A DNA stretch of 64,000 nt from Salinibacterium sp. G-O1. Its GTDB lineage: Bacteria > Actinomycetota > Actinomycetes > Actinomycetales > Microbacteriaceae. Made by a program: the position numbers and the translations under genes. Below are positions 7,529-16,067 of this stretch, piece after piece. Under the pieces are notes generated by a model. It was given only the letters and a program-made list of their open reading frames with translations, searched no databases and was not told the DNA's origin. The stretch is taken from contig NZ_JASISV010000002.1 of NCBI RefSeq assembly GCF_030063305.1, positions 248,001 to 312,000 on the forward strand. The letters are read 5' to 3'. Numbering within the stretch: position 1 is the stretch's first letter; the number at the start of each line of letters is the position of its first letter.

Positions 7529-9316
7529 TTAGCCGTGGATGCCGCGACGCAGGTAGTCGATCCGCGCTTGCAACTGAGTGACGGTCGCCTGCGCCACGGC
7601 CGGTCCGCCGCACACGCGCCGGAGCTCGGCGTGAATGATGCCGTGCGGCTCGTTCGACATTTTCGCGCGGATGCCAACAAGAGCGTTGAGCACCTTGCGC
7701 TGCTCCTTCAGGTTGCGGAAGAGCGCCTGCGGCTGCTCCTCCTTCGGCCTGCTCGCAGATCGCTTCGACTGCCGCGTCTGCCGCTGTGTGAGAAGCTCCC
7801 GCAGTTGATCGGGCTCGAGGATTCCCGGAAGGCCGATGAAGTCGAGCTCCTCGTCGCTGCCCGTCTCGGCCGCGAACCCGAATTCGTCCCCGTCGAAGAG
7901 CACCCGGTCGAAGTTGGCGTCAGATTCGAGCGCCTCCCACACGAACTCGTTGGCCAGCTCGTCTGAAGTGGTCTCTTCACGGTTTTCCTGGTCGAGCAGT
8001 CCGTCGTCGAGCAGTCCGTCGTCGTCCTTCGATTCACGGTCGAGAGCATGGTCACGCTCCAGCTCCATGAGACCGGCGAGGGTGATGAGCGACGGCACAC
8101 TCGGCAGGAAGATGGAGGCGGTCTCGTGGCTTCGTCGAGCCCTCACAAAGCGGCCGACGGCCTGGGCGAAATACAGCGGCGTCGAGGCGGACGTCGCGTA
8201 GACGCCGACAGCGAGCCGTGGAACGTCCACGCCCTCCGACACCATGCGCACCGCGACCATCCAGCGGGACTCCCCCTCGGAGAAAGTCTCGATCCTGGAC
8301 GAAGATTCCTTTTCGTCAGACAGCACGACGGTGGGCATCTCGCCCGTGATCTCGTGCAGCAATTTGGCGTAGGACCGCGCGGTCGTCTGGTCGGTCGCGA
8401 TGACCAGTCCCCCAGCATCCGGGATCGAATGGCGCACCTCGGTCAGCCGTCGATCGGCGGCCCGCAGCACGGCCTGCATCCACTCCCCGCCGGGGGCGAG
8501 TGCCGTGCGCCATGCTTGGGCGGTCACATCCTTCGTGTCACCCTCGCCGAGCCTGGCCTCCATTTCGTCGCCCATTTTGGTGCGCCAGCGCATCTTGCCG
8601 GCATACGCCATGAACATCACCGGGCGAACGACACCATCGGCCAATGCGCGCCCATAGCCGTACGAATAGTCGGTGACGGAGGTGCGAATGCCCTTGTTGT
8701 CCGGGGCGTAGGTAACGAACGGGATCGGGGCGGTATCGCTGCGGAACGGCGTACCGGTGAGAGAGAGCCTTCGTGTGGCCCGCTCAAAGGACTCACGAAT
8801 CGCGTCGCCCCAGCTCAGGGCGTCGCCGCCGTGATGAACCTCATCGAGAATCACGAGAGTGCGAGCGGATTCGGTGATCTCCTTATGCAGGGATGCCCGC
8901 ACGGCGACCTGTGCGTACGTCACGGCCATGCCGTGGAACCGCCGACCGCCGTAGCCGTCTCCGTTGGAGTAGCCGGGGTCGAGCCGCAGTCCCACCCGAT
9001 GCGCGGCGTCGGCCCACTGGCGCTTGAGGTGATCGGTCGGGGCGACCACGGTCACACGATCCACCACCCGCTGCGCGATGAGTTCGACGGCGAGGCGCAG
9101 GGCGAAGGTCGTTTTCCCGGCGCCGGGCGTTGCTGCGGCAAGAAAATCGCGGGGGTTTCTCTCGAAATAGATGTCGAGAGCTTCGGCTTGCCAGGCGCGA
9201 AGGGCGGTGGCTGTACCGCGCGCCGCCCTGTCCGGGAATGACGGCGACAGGTGCTCTGCAGCGAACGTGCCCACCGTGGGCGTGAAAACGCCGGGGTTGG
9301 AAGCTGCGCTATTCAC
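7529..9316 (-). CDS. DEAD/DEAH-box superfamily 2 helicase (actinobacterial orphan type)
   Basis: A 595-residue SF2 ATPase. Walker A is AATPGAGKTT (residues 61-70) and Walker B is DEVH (158-161). Motif III is LTGTPFRSD, and the second RecA domain ends with SEGVDVPRLAVGVYA and QAVGRFVRARR (motifs V and VI). The motor core resembles the Ssl2/RadD-like group. A long acidic linker (about residues 430-510) precedes a basic C-terminal domain containing HAELRRVCGGPAVAQAT, a tail I believe is shared by actinobacterial homologues. The substrate is unknown. Neighbours are cspA and dinB. The GTG start has no ribosome binding site; a TAAAGT element lies eight bases upstream. Confidence 0.88.
   Translation of the reverse strand: MNSAASNPGVFTPTVGTFAAEHLSPSFPDRAARGTATALRAWQAEALDIYFERNPRDFLAAATPGAGKTTFALRLAVELIAQRVVDRVTVVAPTDHLKRQWADAAHRVGLRLDPGYSNGDGYGGRRFHGMAVTYAQVAVRASLHKEITESARTLVILDEVHHGGDALSWGDAIRESFERATRRLSLTGTPFRSDTAPIPFVTYAPDNKGIRTSVTDYSYGYGRALADGVVRPVMFMAYAGKMRWRTKMGDEMEARLGEGDTKDVTAQAWRTALAPGGEWMQAVLRAADRRLTEVRHSIPDAGGLVIATDQTTARSYAKLLHEITGEMPTVVLSDEKESSSRIETFSEGESRWMVAVRMVSEGVDVPRLAVGVYATSASTPLYFAQAVGRFVRARRSHETASIFLPSVPSLITLAGLMELERDHALDRESKDDDGLLDDGLLDQENREETTSDELANEFVWEALESDANFDRVLFDGDEFGFAAETGSDEELDFIGLPGILEPDQLRELLTQRQTRQSKRSASRPKEEQPQALFRNLKEQRKVLNALVGIRAKMSNEPHGIIHAELRRVCGGPAVAQATVTQLQARIDYLRRGIHG
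7992..8021 (-). repeat. In-frame 15-bp tandem repeat in the helicase acidic linker
   Basis: The 15-bp unit TCGAGCAGTCCGTCG occurs twice head to tail, encoding the repeated peptide DDGLL. It lies in the disordered linker, so copy-number changes would keep the frame. Confidence 0.85.
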
Positions 9317-9381
9317 TTAACGAAACTTTACGCGACCCTACCGACAGTCGGCGCCGACTCGGTGTGGTGCGGGGTTCGAGT

Positions 9382-10629
9382 TCAGTCGCGCTGGCCGAGC
9401 CTCGGCCGCTCGTCCTGTGTGTGTCCGATGAGTCTGGCCTGCTTCACGGCGCCTTTGCCGAATCGTGCGCTGGCGGCATCCATCACATCTTCGGCGTCGC
9501 GCCAGGCCTCCGATTCGTCCCACAGCCCCTGAGGTACCGTGGCCGAATCCAGCAGCTGCTCGGCCCTCACCCCGACGAGCCTGATGGCGGCATTCTGACG
9601 ACCCTGGGCCTCATAGACCTGACCGATCTCCTCGTAGATCGTGCGACCGAGATCGGTGGGTTCGCTGATGGTCCGTGATCGGGTAATCGTGGTGAAGTCT
9701 GAAAACCGCAATTTCAGCACGACGGTGCGGGCCACAAATCCGCCGGTACGCAGGCGGACCGCGACCATGTTCGACATTCTGAGCAGTTCGCGCCTGATCA
9801 CCTGCGCGTCGGTGACGTCGGTCTCGAAGGTGATCTCGTGACCGATGCTCTTTTCGTCGGCGCGAGTCTGGACCGTTCGTGGATCGATGCCCCAGGCGAG
9901 CTCGTGCAGTCGTTCGGCGCCGGCGTCACCGATGACACGCCGAAGTTCGGAGACGGGCGCTGCGGCGATGTCACCGATCGTGTTGAACCCTCGACCCCGC
10001 AGGATCTCTTCTGTCTTTGCTCCGACTCCCCACAGCTTTGCAATCGGGAGTGGATGAAGCAGCGCCACGGTCTTGTCGGCCGGCACCACGAGCAGCCCAT
10101 CGGGCTTACAGAGCCCCGAGGCCAGCTTCGCCACGAACTTGGAGGCTGCCGCACCAACCGAGCAATTCAGCCGTGTCTCCTGACGAACGCGCTGGCGAAT
10201 GAGCTGGGCGACCTGCATTGGTGAACCAAAAACGTTGCGGGCTCCCGCGACATCCAGGAATGCCTCGTCGATGCCGAGACGTTCCACCTTGGGCGTCATA
10301 TCGTCGAAGATCGACATGACCTGACGGGAGAAATGCTGATATCGCTCGAAGTGTGGCTCGAGCACGATCGCCTCGGGGCAGCGCTTGAGTGCGATCGCCA
10401 TCGGCAGAGCGGAGTTCACGCCGAACTTGCGCGCCTCGTAGGTGGCGGCGGTGACGATCGATCTCGCCGACTTGTGGCCCACGATCACGGGCTTACCGAC
10501 GAGCTCAGGATGATCGAGCAGTTCGACGGAGGCGAAGAAGGCATCCATGTCGACATGCAGGATTGTCGCCGTGCTGTCGTCGATGGGCCCGATGGTGACC
10601 TGCCGGTCGCTGCCATCCTGTTTGCCCAT
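9382..10629 (-). CDS. dinB: DNA polymerase IV (Y family)
   Basis: A 415-residue translesion polymerase. Motif I is HVDMDAFFASVE (Asp27) and the second acidic motif is GIDEAFLDV (Asp120, Glu121), so the catalytic triad is intact, unlike in ImuB nearby. The usual serine before IDEA is glycine. Helix-hairpin-helix residues appear as LWGVGAKTEEILRGRG. Near the C-terminus QGLWDE resembles a beta-clamp-binding peptide. DinB copies past bulky lesions and alkylated bases and can cause frameshifts. The ATG has GGAG upstream. No LexA box is visible in the short region before it. It follows the helicase on the same strand with a 65-bp gap. Confidence 0.95.
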   Translation of the reverse strand: MGKQDGSDRQVTIGPIDDSTATILHVDMDAFFASVELLDHPELVGKPVIVGHKSARSIVTAATYEARKFGVNSALPMAIALKRCPEAIVLEPHFERYQHFSRQVMSIFDDMTPKVERLGIDEAFLDVAGARNVFGSPMQVAQLIRQRVRQETRLNCSVGAAASKFVAKLASGLCKPDGLLVVPADKTVALLHPLPIAKLWGVGAKTEEILRGRGFNTIGDIAAAPVSELRRVIGDAGAERLHELAWGIDPRTVQTRADEKSIGHEITFETDVTDAQVIRRELLRMSNMVAVRLRTGGFVARTVVLKLRFSDFTTITRSRTISEPTDLGRTIYEEIGQVYEAQGRQNAAIRLVGVRAEQLLDSATVPQGLWDESEAWRDAEDVMDAASARFGKGAVKQARLIGHTQDERPRLGQRD

Positions 10630-10685
10630 GTCTCCATCTTCTCAGCCGCCACCGACCACCACGATGCTGAGCGGGTTAAACGCCG

Positions 10686-10715
10686 ATGGGCGGCATGCCG
10701 AAGCATGCCGCCCAT
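10686..10715 (-). terminator. Perfect hairpin with UUCG loop after the GlsB-like gene
   Basis: A 13-bp perfect stem (ATGGGCGGCATGC) closes a tetraloop that reads TTCG on the minus strand with a C-G closing pair, the very stable C(UUCG)G type. It starts 12 bases after the stop of the GlsB-like gene and precedes dinB. A short GTTT follows. Confidence 0.82.
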
Positions 10716-10726
10716 GGAGTCGAGGG

Positions 10727-10993
10727 TTACGCCCTGCGGCTACCGCGTGTAACGAGGCCGTAGATGAGCAACACGAGGATGGATCCACCGATTGCCAGCA
10801 GCCACGTCTGGATGGAGAAGAAGTCCTCCAGCGGTGCATTGAACAGTGCGCTTCCGATGAAGCCACCAAGCAATGCTCCGACGACGCCAAGGATCAGCGT
10901 GATGAGCCAACCGCCGCCCTGTGAGCCAGGAAGGATTGCCTTCGCAATTGCTCCTGCGGCGAGGCCTAATACGATCCAGCCGATGATTCCCAT
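10727..10993 (-). CDS. GlsB/YeaQ/YmgE-family stress membrane protein
   Basis: An 88-residue protein with three hydrophobic helices and the glycine-rich signature of the transglycosylase-associated (GlsB/YeaQ) family: GWIVLGLAAGAIAKAILPG, then TLILGVVGALLGGFIGS. The third helix (about residues 64-83) ends in TRGSRRA. Homologues are small inner-membrane proteins induced by stress; their molecular activity is unknown. The start ATG has a strong ribosome binding site (GGGAGGTC). It is a single gene, cut off from dinB by the UUCG hairpin. Confidence 0.9.
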   Translation of the reverse strand: MGIIGWIVLGLAAGAIAKAILPGSQGGGWLITLILGVVGALLGGFIGSALFNAPLEDFFSIQTWLLAIGGSILVLLIYGLVTRGSRRA

Positions 10994-11121
10994 GGTGACC
11001 TCCCAGTCGATCGAACTTGCCCCGGATTCAGGGCCGTGACCGATTCAAGCACGGACACTCGTTTGGGGGATGCCCCTTGTGTGCTCCTATCTGTCAGTGG
11101 TATTGGTGACAAACTTGAGAG

Positions 11122-11883
11122 ATGGACCAGAAACACCCGTGGAGCCGGTATGTGGCGATCGGCGATTCCTTCACTGAGGGAATCGGTGATCCCGAGCCTC
11201 TCAGCCCCGGCGGACACCGGGGCTGGGCAGACCGGGTTGCCGAGGTCCTGGCGGCGGGAACCGAGGGGTTCAGCTACGCGAATCTCGCCATCCGTGGTCG
11301 GTTGCTGCAGCAGATCTCCGACGAGCAAGTGGATGCCGCTATCGCCCTGAAACCGGATTTGATCAGCATTTCTGCTGGGGGCAACGACATCATCCGACCC
11401 GGCACCGACGCCGACGAGATCTCAGTACGTTTCGAGGAGGTGATCGAGCGCCTGGGCGTCGACGGTGCCACCGTCATCATGTTCAATGGGCCCGATATCG
11501 GTATGACTCCTGTGCTCAATCGCCTGCGCGGAAAGGTGGCGATTTACAACGAGAACCTGCGCGCCATCGCCCAGCGACATGATGCGATTGTGGCCGACAT
11601 GTGGGCTTTGCGCGAACTGTCTGACGCGCGGATGTGGGCCCCGGATCGACTGCACTTCTCCCCCATTGGCCACAACACGATCGCGGCGATGGTGCTGGAT
11701 TCTTTGGCGGTCGAGCACTCGCTTGAACCGTTCAGCCCCGAGCCACTTCCGGCGATCCGCTGGCGCGATGCGAGGGTCGGCGACATCGGTTGGGCGCGCG
11801 AGTATCTCGTGCCCTGGGTGCTCAGACGCGTTCGGCACCAGTCATCCGGAGATGACATGGTGCCGAAACGACCGAGCTACTAG
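11122..11883 (+). CDS. SGNH/GDSL-family hydrolase (esterase/lipase-like)
   Basis: A 253-residue SGNH hydrolase. Block I is GDSFTEGIGDPE with the nucleophilic serine, block III is SISAGGNDI (Gly and Asn of the oxyanion hole), and block V is APDRLHFSPIGH with catalytic Asp and His. There is no signal peptide, so it acts in the cytoplasm. The natural ester substrate is unknown. The gene stands alone on the plus strand and converges on the desaturase gene with six bases between the stop codons. Confidence 0.9.
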   Translation: MDQKHPWSRYVAIGDSFTEGIGDPEPLSPGGHRGWADRVAEVLAAGTEGFSYANLAIRGRLLQQISDEQVDAAIALKPDLISISAGGNDIIRPGTDADEISVRFEEVIERLGVDGATVIMFNGPDIGMTPVLNRLRGKVAIYNENLRAIAQRHDAIVADMWALRELSDARMWAPDRLHFSPIGHNTIAAMVLDSLAVEHSLEPFSPEPLPAIRWRDARVGDIGWAREYLVPWVLRRVRHQSSGDDMVPKRPSY

Positions 11884-11889
11884 GGCAGG

Positions 11890-12984
11890 TCAGGTTGCGC
11901 TGTAGCCACCGCGAGCGGCTCCAGGGCAGTCGAAGGGATCGACGCTGCGACCAACCTCATTGAGGTAGCTGACGACGGTGCCGTAGGCGGGAAGCAGGTG
12001 GACCTCCGTGTAGAGGATGCCCTTAGCCGCACAGTATTCGCGCACGATCTCGCCAGCGCGTCGCAGGTGGGGCCTGGCCATGCTCGGGAAGAGGTGGTGC
12101 TCGATCTGGTAGTTGAGGCCGCCCATGAAGTGGTTCATGAAGTGGCCGCCCTTGATGTTGCGGCTGGTCAGTACCTGTCGGCGCAGGAAGTCGACCTTCG
12201 AGCCCTTGGGAAGCACCGGCATCCCGATGTGGTTCGGGGCGAATGATGCGCCCATGTACAGACCGAAGATGGCGAGCTGCACGCCGAGGAACGCAAAGGC
12301 CATCCCGAGCGGCATGAAGGTAAACAGCACCGCGATGTAGCCGACGTTCCTGACGGTTAGCAGCACGATTTCAAGCGCACGCTTGTCGACCTTGCCCTTG
12401 GTGAACACGGTCTGGAAGGCGTGCCGGTGAAGGTTGATCCCCTCGAGAAGCAGCACCGGGAAGAATAGGTAACCCTGTCGCTTGGCCAGGAACTTCGACA
12501 CTCCGGTTAGTCCGACTGCGGCCTCTTTGTGGAACACGATGAAGTCGGTTTCGACGTCGGGGTCGCGTCCGATGGTGTTCGAGCCAGCGTGATGGCGCGA
12601 GTGCTTGCTCATCCACCAGGAATAGCTGATTCCCACCACGAGGTCGGCCATGATGCGGCCGGCGAAGTCGTTGATCTTGTTGGACGAGAACACCTGGCGG
12701 TGCGAGAGCTCATGGGTGATGAAGGCGTACTGGGTGAACAGCACCCCCATGACCGCGGCGATGATGAGCAGGTACCAGGTGTCGTGCAGCAGCGCGAAGC
12801 CGACCCAGGCGCCGATCATCGCTACGGTGATCGCCGAGAACGTGAGCGCGTAGAAGGTCTTGCTGCGCCGCAACAGGCCGGCATCGCGAACCGTGTGCAG
12901 CAGGGCAGAGAATTCCGAAATCGGATTCCCGATACCTCGTGGCCCGGTCTTGATGATGCGGGACGGTTCAGCAGCAGTAGTCAC
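11890..12984 (-). CDS. Membrane fatty-acid desaturase
   Basis: A 364-residue integral membrane di-iron desaturase with three histidine boxes: HELSH (residues 91-95), HSRHH (128-132) and QIEHH near residue 308. The last box begins with Gln instead of His, as in front-end and acyl-lipid desaturases. Four or more hydrophobic spans surround the boxes. It introduces cis double bonds in acyl chains and would raise membrane fluidity at low temperature. Regiospecificity cannot be read from the sequence. The start is GTG with GAGG close upstream. The electron donor is not encoded next to it. Confidence 0.92.
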   Translation of the reverse strand: MTTAAEPSRIIKTGPRGIGNPISEFSALLHTVRDAGLLRRSKTFYALTFSAITVAMIGAWVGFALLHDTWYLLIIAAVMGVLFTQYAFITHELSHRQVFSSNKINDFAGRIMADLVVGISYSWWMSKHSRHHAGSNTIGRDPDVETDFIVFHKEAAVGLTGVSKFLAKRQGYLFFPVLLLEGINLHRHAFQTVFTKGKVDKRALEIVLLTVRNVGYIAVLFTFMPLGMAFAFLGVQLAIFGLYMGASFAPNHIGMPVLPKGSKVDFLRRQVLTSRNIKGGHFMNHFMGGLNYQIEHHLFPSMARPHLRRAGEIVREYCAAKGILYTEVHLLPAYGTVVSYLNEVGRSVDPFDCPGAARGGYSAT

Positions 12985-13086
12985 GTGACCTCAGAAGTTA
13001 AGATGACTTCTCACAGTCACACAAAGGGAGCAGATGCTCGAGATACGGTAAGCGTAGCGGTGAAGGCTGTGAACGACGTGCGACTC
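12985..13086 (-). other. Intergenic region upstream of the desaturase
   Basis: A 102-bp gap between dacA and the desaturase gene, both on the minus strand. It should carry the desaturase promoter, but I cannot place a convincing -10/-35 pair and see no strong terminator for dacA. Confidence 0.3.
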
Positions 13087-14313
13087 TCAGAAGAGTTCCA
13101 GCGGATGTGACAAACGCCACCACGGTCCCGGGTCATCGATTGTGGTCGCCAGCTCCAGTGGCACGTCGAAGCTGCGGTCGCCGACCGTGAAGTGAAGCGC
13201 TCCCACTTCGGTGCCGGCGTCCGCCAGGCGAACGGGTTCGGATGTCAGGTCGACAGTGATGGGGGTGGCGTCCCACACCACGACAGAGAGTTCGGATGCC
13301 GCGACCGCTGTCGAGGCATCCCCCCACTCCGTGGCATACGAACCAAACTGCTGGCCCTCGGTGGTGAGGCTTATCTCGTGAAAGCCTGCGTTGGCCTCTG
13401 CGAGCAACGACTGGATGGCGGCGTCGATGGTGTCGTGGTCGGGGCCACCGAGCACCACTCCGACGAGCGTGATGGTGGTGTCTCCCACCACGAAATCCTG
13501 TGAGAACAGCAGGCAGGATCCCGCCTCATCGAGCGTGCCCGTCTTGATTCCGTCCACCCCACCCACGCCCAGAAGTGCGTTCGTGTTCTCATACTGGCCG
13601 AGTTCGGGGATGTCGATGCTGGGGGTCGCCACGATCTCGGCCACCACCGGATTCGCCAGAGCGAGTCTGGCGAGCTCGACGAGGTCGGACGAGGTGCTGA
13701 CGTTGCTGGGTGACACCCCGGTGGGTTCCACGATGGCGGTGTTGGTGAGTCCGGCACTCGCGATCCACGCTGTCGCGGCCGTCGCGAAGGCCTCCTGCGA
13801 GCCGAACGCCCATTGCGCGATCGATTCGGCGTAGTTGTTGGCTGAGGCGATGAGCATCACGTTCATCGCTGTGCGCTGCGACATCACCTGACCCGAATAG
13901 ACCGCCGCGACGCTGCCGTTCTGGGCAACCTGTGCGTAGTAGAGCTGCACATCGGCATCGGTGAAGGTGATGTCGGGCCCCGACTCCCCCACGGCAAGGG
14001 GGTGAGCGTCGAGAACCACGAGTGACGTGATGACCTTGGAGATGGAGGCGATCGGCAGCGCGTCGGTGGACCCGCCACTGGCCAGGACGCCGGGATAGCC
14101 GATTGCGCCGATGGCCGATGCGCCGTACTCCGGGAAGGTGAGGGTCGGTTTGGCAGGCACGGGCGCTTCGTACTGGATGACCTCTGCGCTCACCGCCTGC
14201 AATGGGGCAAGCAGGGTGATCGGCAGGTAGAACACCGTGCTGAGGGCGACCAGTCCGCCCCCGAACACCGCCAACCGTCGTCGGAAGTAGATCTGGCGTC
14301 GAGTCAGCGGCAT
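13087..14313 (-). CDS. dacA: D-alanyl-D-alanine carboxypeptidase (PBP5/6 type)
   Basis: A 408-residue low-molecular-weight penicillin-binding protein. All three active-site motifs are present: SISK (Ser90-Lys93), SAN (Ser157-Asn159) and KTG (257-259). A basic N-terminus followed by a hydrophobic span (about residues 14-40) is a signal anchor or uncleaved signal. Unlike Gram-negative PBP5 no C-terminal amphipathic anchor is obvious. The enzyme trims the terminal D-Ala from peptidoglycan pentapeptides outside the membrane. The ATG follows a TAGCAT element at six bases and has no ribosome binding site. Confidence 0.92.
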   Translation of the reverse strand: MPLTRRQIYFRRRLAVFGGGLVALSTVFYLPITLLAPLQAVSAEVIQYEAPVPAKPTLTFPEYGASAIGAIGYPGVLASGGSTDALPIASISKVITSLVVLDAHPLAVGESGPDITFTDADVQLYYAQVAQNGSVAAVYSGQVMSQRTAMNVMLIASANNYAESIAQWAFGSQEAFATAATAWIASAGLTNTAIVEPTGVSPSNVSTSSDLVELARLALANPVVAEIVATPSIDIPELGQYENTNALLGVGGVDGIKTGTLDEAGSCLLFSQDFVVGDTTITLVGVVLGGPDHDTIDAAIQSLLAEANAGFHEISLTTEGQQFGSYATEWGDASTAVAASELSVVVWDATPITVDLTSEPVRLADAGTEVGALHFTVGDRSFDVPLELATTIDDPGPWWRLSHPLELF

Positions 14314-14319
14314 CCGCCC

Positions 14320-14325
14320 ATGCTA
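14320..14325 (-). promoter_or_regulatory. -10 element (TAGCAT) for leaderless dacA
   Basis: TAGCAT lies six bases before the dacA ATG, so transcription should start at or next to the start codon. It is back-to-back with the -10 of the divergent kinase gene. Confidence 0.6.
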
Positions 14326-14332
14326 AAGGACG

Positions 14333-14338
14333 TAGATT
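14333..14338 (+). promoter_or_regulatory. -10 element (TAGATT) for the APH-like kinase
   Basis: TAGATT lies six bases before the ATG at 14345, with no ribosome binding site between, which implies a leaderless transcript. Confidence 0.6.
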
Positions 14339-14344
14339 CGGTGC

Positions 14345-15277
14345 ATGCGCAGTGTGGGATTCGAGGATGCGGCGCTCACGACCTACCCCACCCGTTTGCT
14401 GTGGGATGCTGCGGCCGGCGACCTCGTCGCCTCCATGCTCGCTCGCTGGCGCCTGATCGCGGGCGAGCCGTACCGGCACGGCGAGTCTGGTGCCGTGCTG
14501 CGCGTGACCACAAGCGACGGTCGTCCTGCGGTACTGAAGGTTGGTTTTCCGCACTGGGAGGGTCGCTGGGAGGCCGTGGCGCTCGAGCTCTGGGGTGGGC
14601 AATTCGCGCCAGAGGTGCTGAAGCAGGATGCGTGGGCGTGGGCGATGCTGCTGGAGAGGGCGGAGCCTGGGGAGCCTCTCTCGCGCCTGCAGGCGTCCAC
14701 CGAGCACGCGTTGGAGATCGCGGCGAGGCTCTACACGGAGGCCGTGATCGCGCGCTCCGCCTCGACCATTCCTGCTGGCATCCCGAGCCTCGCCGAGGTC
14801 GTCCGAAAATATGTGGCGGATGCGACAGCCCGGCTCCCCCACCACCATGCTGCTCTCTCGCAGTGGGGTGGATCGCAGGCTCTGGAGGCCGCCTTCTCGG
14901 ACGCCATCGCTCTGGCCGCCGAGGACCGGCCGGGCGTGCTTCTGCATGGAGATTTCAACCCGGGAAACATCGTGCGACACGGCGAGCGGTGGCTTCTCGT
15001 CGACCCCAAACCCTTGGTTGGTGAGCCCGAGTTCGACCTGTTTCCGCTCATCGAACAGCTCGGTGCCCCGCTGAACCAACCACGGCCGGCTCTGGCGTTA
15101 GCCCACCATCTGGAGAGAGTCTCGGCGCTGGTGGGCTGCGACCCGGCCAGGACCGCACGGTGGTGCACCATCAGGGCCGCCCTCGCGGTGAGCTGGCACC
15201 TGGAGGACGGCAGGCTGGCGGCGGCGCACGCGGTCTTGCGCGAGCTGGGGTTGTGGCGCCAGCTCAGCGGGACCTGA
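14345..15277 (+). CDS. APH-fold small-molecule kinase (streptomycin 6-kinase/hydroxyurea kinase-like)
   Basis: A 310-residue kinase. The Brenner-type catalytic loop LLHGDFNPGNIV (Asp203, Asn208) is followed by the metal-binding Asp in LLVDPKPLVGEPEFDL (Asp220); the ATP lysine lies in AVLKVGFPH. The GEPEFDL layout resembles the APH(6)/hydroxyurea phosphotransferase group (PF04655). Such chromosomal genes often lack proven antibiotic activity, so aminoglycoside resistance should not be assumed. The 3' end overlaps the convergent TrmH gene by 14 bases. Confidence 0.85.
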   Translation: MRSVGFEDAALTTYPTRLLWDAAAGDLVASMLARWRLIAGEPYRHGESGAVLRVTTSDGRPAVLKVGFPHWEGRWEAVALELWGGQFAPEVLKQDAWAWAMLLERAEPGEPLSRLQASTEHALEIAARLYTEAVIARSASTIPAGIPSLAEVVRKYVADATARLPHHHAALSQWGGSQALEAAFSDAIALAAEDRPGVLLHGDFNPGNIVRHGERWLLVDPKPLVGEPEFDLFPLIEQLGAPLNQPRPALALAHHLERVSALVGCDPARTARWCTIRAALAVSWHLEDGRLAAAHAVLRELGLWRQLSGT

Positions 15278-16067
15278 GGGCGTAAAGCGCTACCGCGCTC
15301 GCGGAAGCAACGTTGAGGGAATCGACGCCGTGCATCATGGGAATGGTCACGATGGTGTCTGCGGCGTCGAGTGCGGCGCGACTCAGGCCGTCGCCCTCTG
15401 TACCGAGCACGATGGCGAGGCGCTCCGGAGCGTTGGCGGCGAACTCATCCAGCGATCGTGCGTTGTCTGCCAGCGCGAGGGCAGCGATGTGAAAGCCCGC
15501 CGCGCGAAGTTCGGTCGCGCCGTCTGGCCAGTCAGGCAGCCTCGTCCACGGCACCTGGAGAACGGTTCCCATGCTGACCCTCACGCTGCGCCGATAGAGC
15601 GGATCCGCGCATCGGGGGGTCACGAGCACGGCGTCAGCGCCGAGACCGGCCACGGAACGGAAGATCGCTCCCACGTTGGTGTGGTCGACGATGTCTTCCA
15701 GCACGACCACGCGGCGGGCATCCCGCAACAGGTCTGACACCGGCGTCAGGGGCGGCCGGTGCATGGATGCCAGTGCTCCACGATGCAGGTTGAAGCCGGT
15801 AAGGGACTCGAGAAGCTCAGACTCCCCCACGAAGACCGGCACGTCCAGGCCGTCGAGCAGCGGTCTCAGGTCGTCGAGCCACTGCTGCAACACGAGGACG
15901 GCGCGCGGGCGGTGACCCGCGGCGAGGGCGCGGGAGATCACCTTTGGCGACTCGGCGATGTAGAGGCCGCCAGCGGGCTCCGTGCGGCGTCTCAGCGCGA
16001 CATCCGTGAGATTGGCGAAGTCGCCCAGCCTCTCGTCGGTGAGATTGTCAATATGAATAACGTGGAT
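15264..16067 (-). CDS. TrmH/SpoU-family RNA 2'-O-methyltransferase
   Basis: A SPOUT methyltransferase with the three knot motifs: VVVLEDIVDHTNVGAIFRS, LAIVLGTEGDGLS and IPMMHGVDSLNVASASAVAL. It transfers methyl from S-adenosylmethionine to a ribose 2'-OH in tRNA or rRNA. The first conventional start is GTG at 15941. Upstream, however, the same frame encodes the N-terminal substrate-binding region expected for the family (HIDNLTDERLGDFANLTDVA, LRRRTEPAGGLYIAESPK) back to an in-frame TAG at 16092-16094. No ATG, GTG or TTG lies in that stretch. An ATC at 16067 has GGGAG six bases upstream and gives a normal-length protein of 267 residues, so I use it with caution. Confidence 0.85.
   Translation of the reverse strand: MHVIHIDNLTDERLGDFANLTDVALRRRTEPAGGLYIAESPKVISRALAAGHRPRAVLVLQQWLDDLRPLLDGLDVPVFVGESELLESLTGFNLHRGALASMHRPPLTPVSDLLRDARRVVVLEDIVDHTNVGAIFRSVAGLGADAVLVTPRCADPLYRRSVRVSMGTVLQVPWTRLPDWPDGATELRAAGFHIAALALADNARSLDEFAANAPERLAIVLGTEGDGLSRAALDAADTIVTIPMMHGVDSLNVASASAVALYALRSR

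Noticed and set aside
13589-15079. A 496-codon minus-strand frame spanning dacA and the APH-like kinase
   Set aside because: Very rich in Arg, Gly and His with no motif. It crosses two well-supported genes and their shared promoter gap.
14345-15277. Calling the APH-like kinase an antibiotic resistance gene
   Set aside because: The fold and catalytic loop are shared by many metabolic kinases. There is no mobile context, and sequence reading cannot show drug activity.
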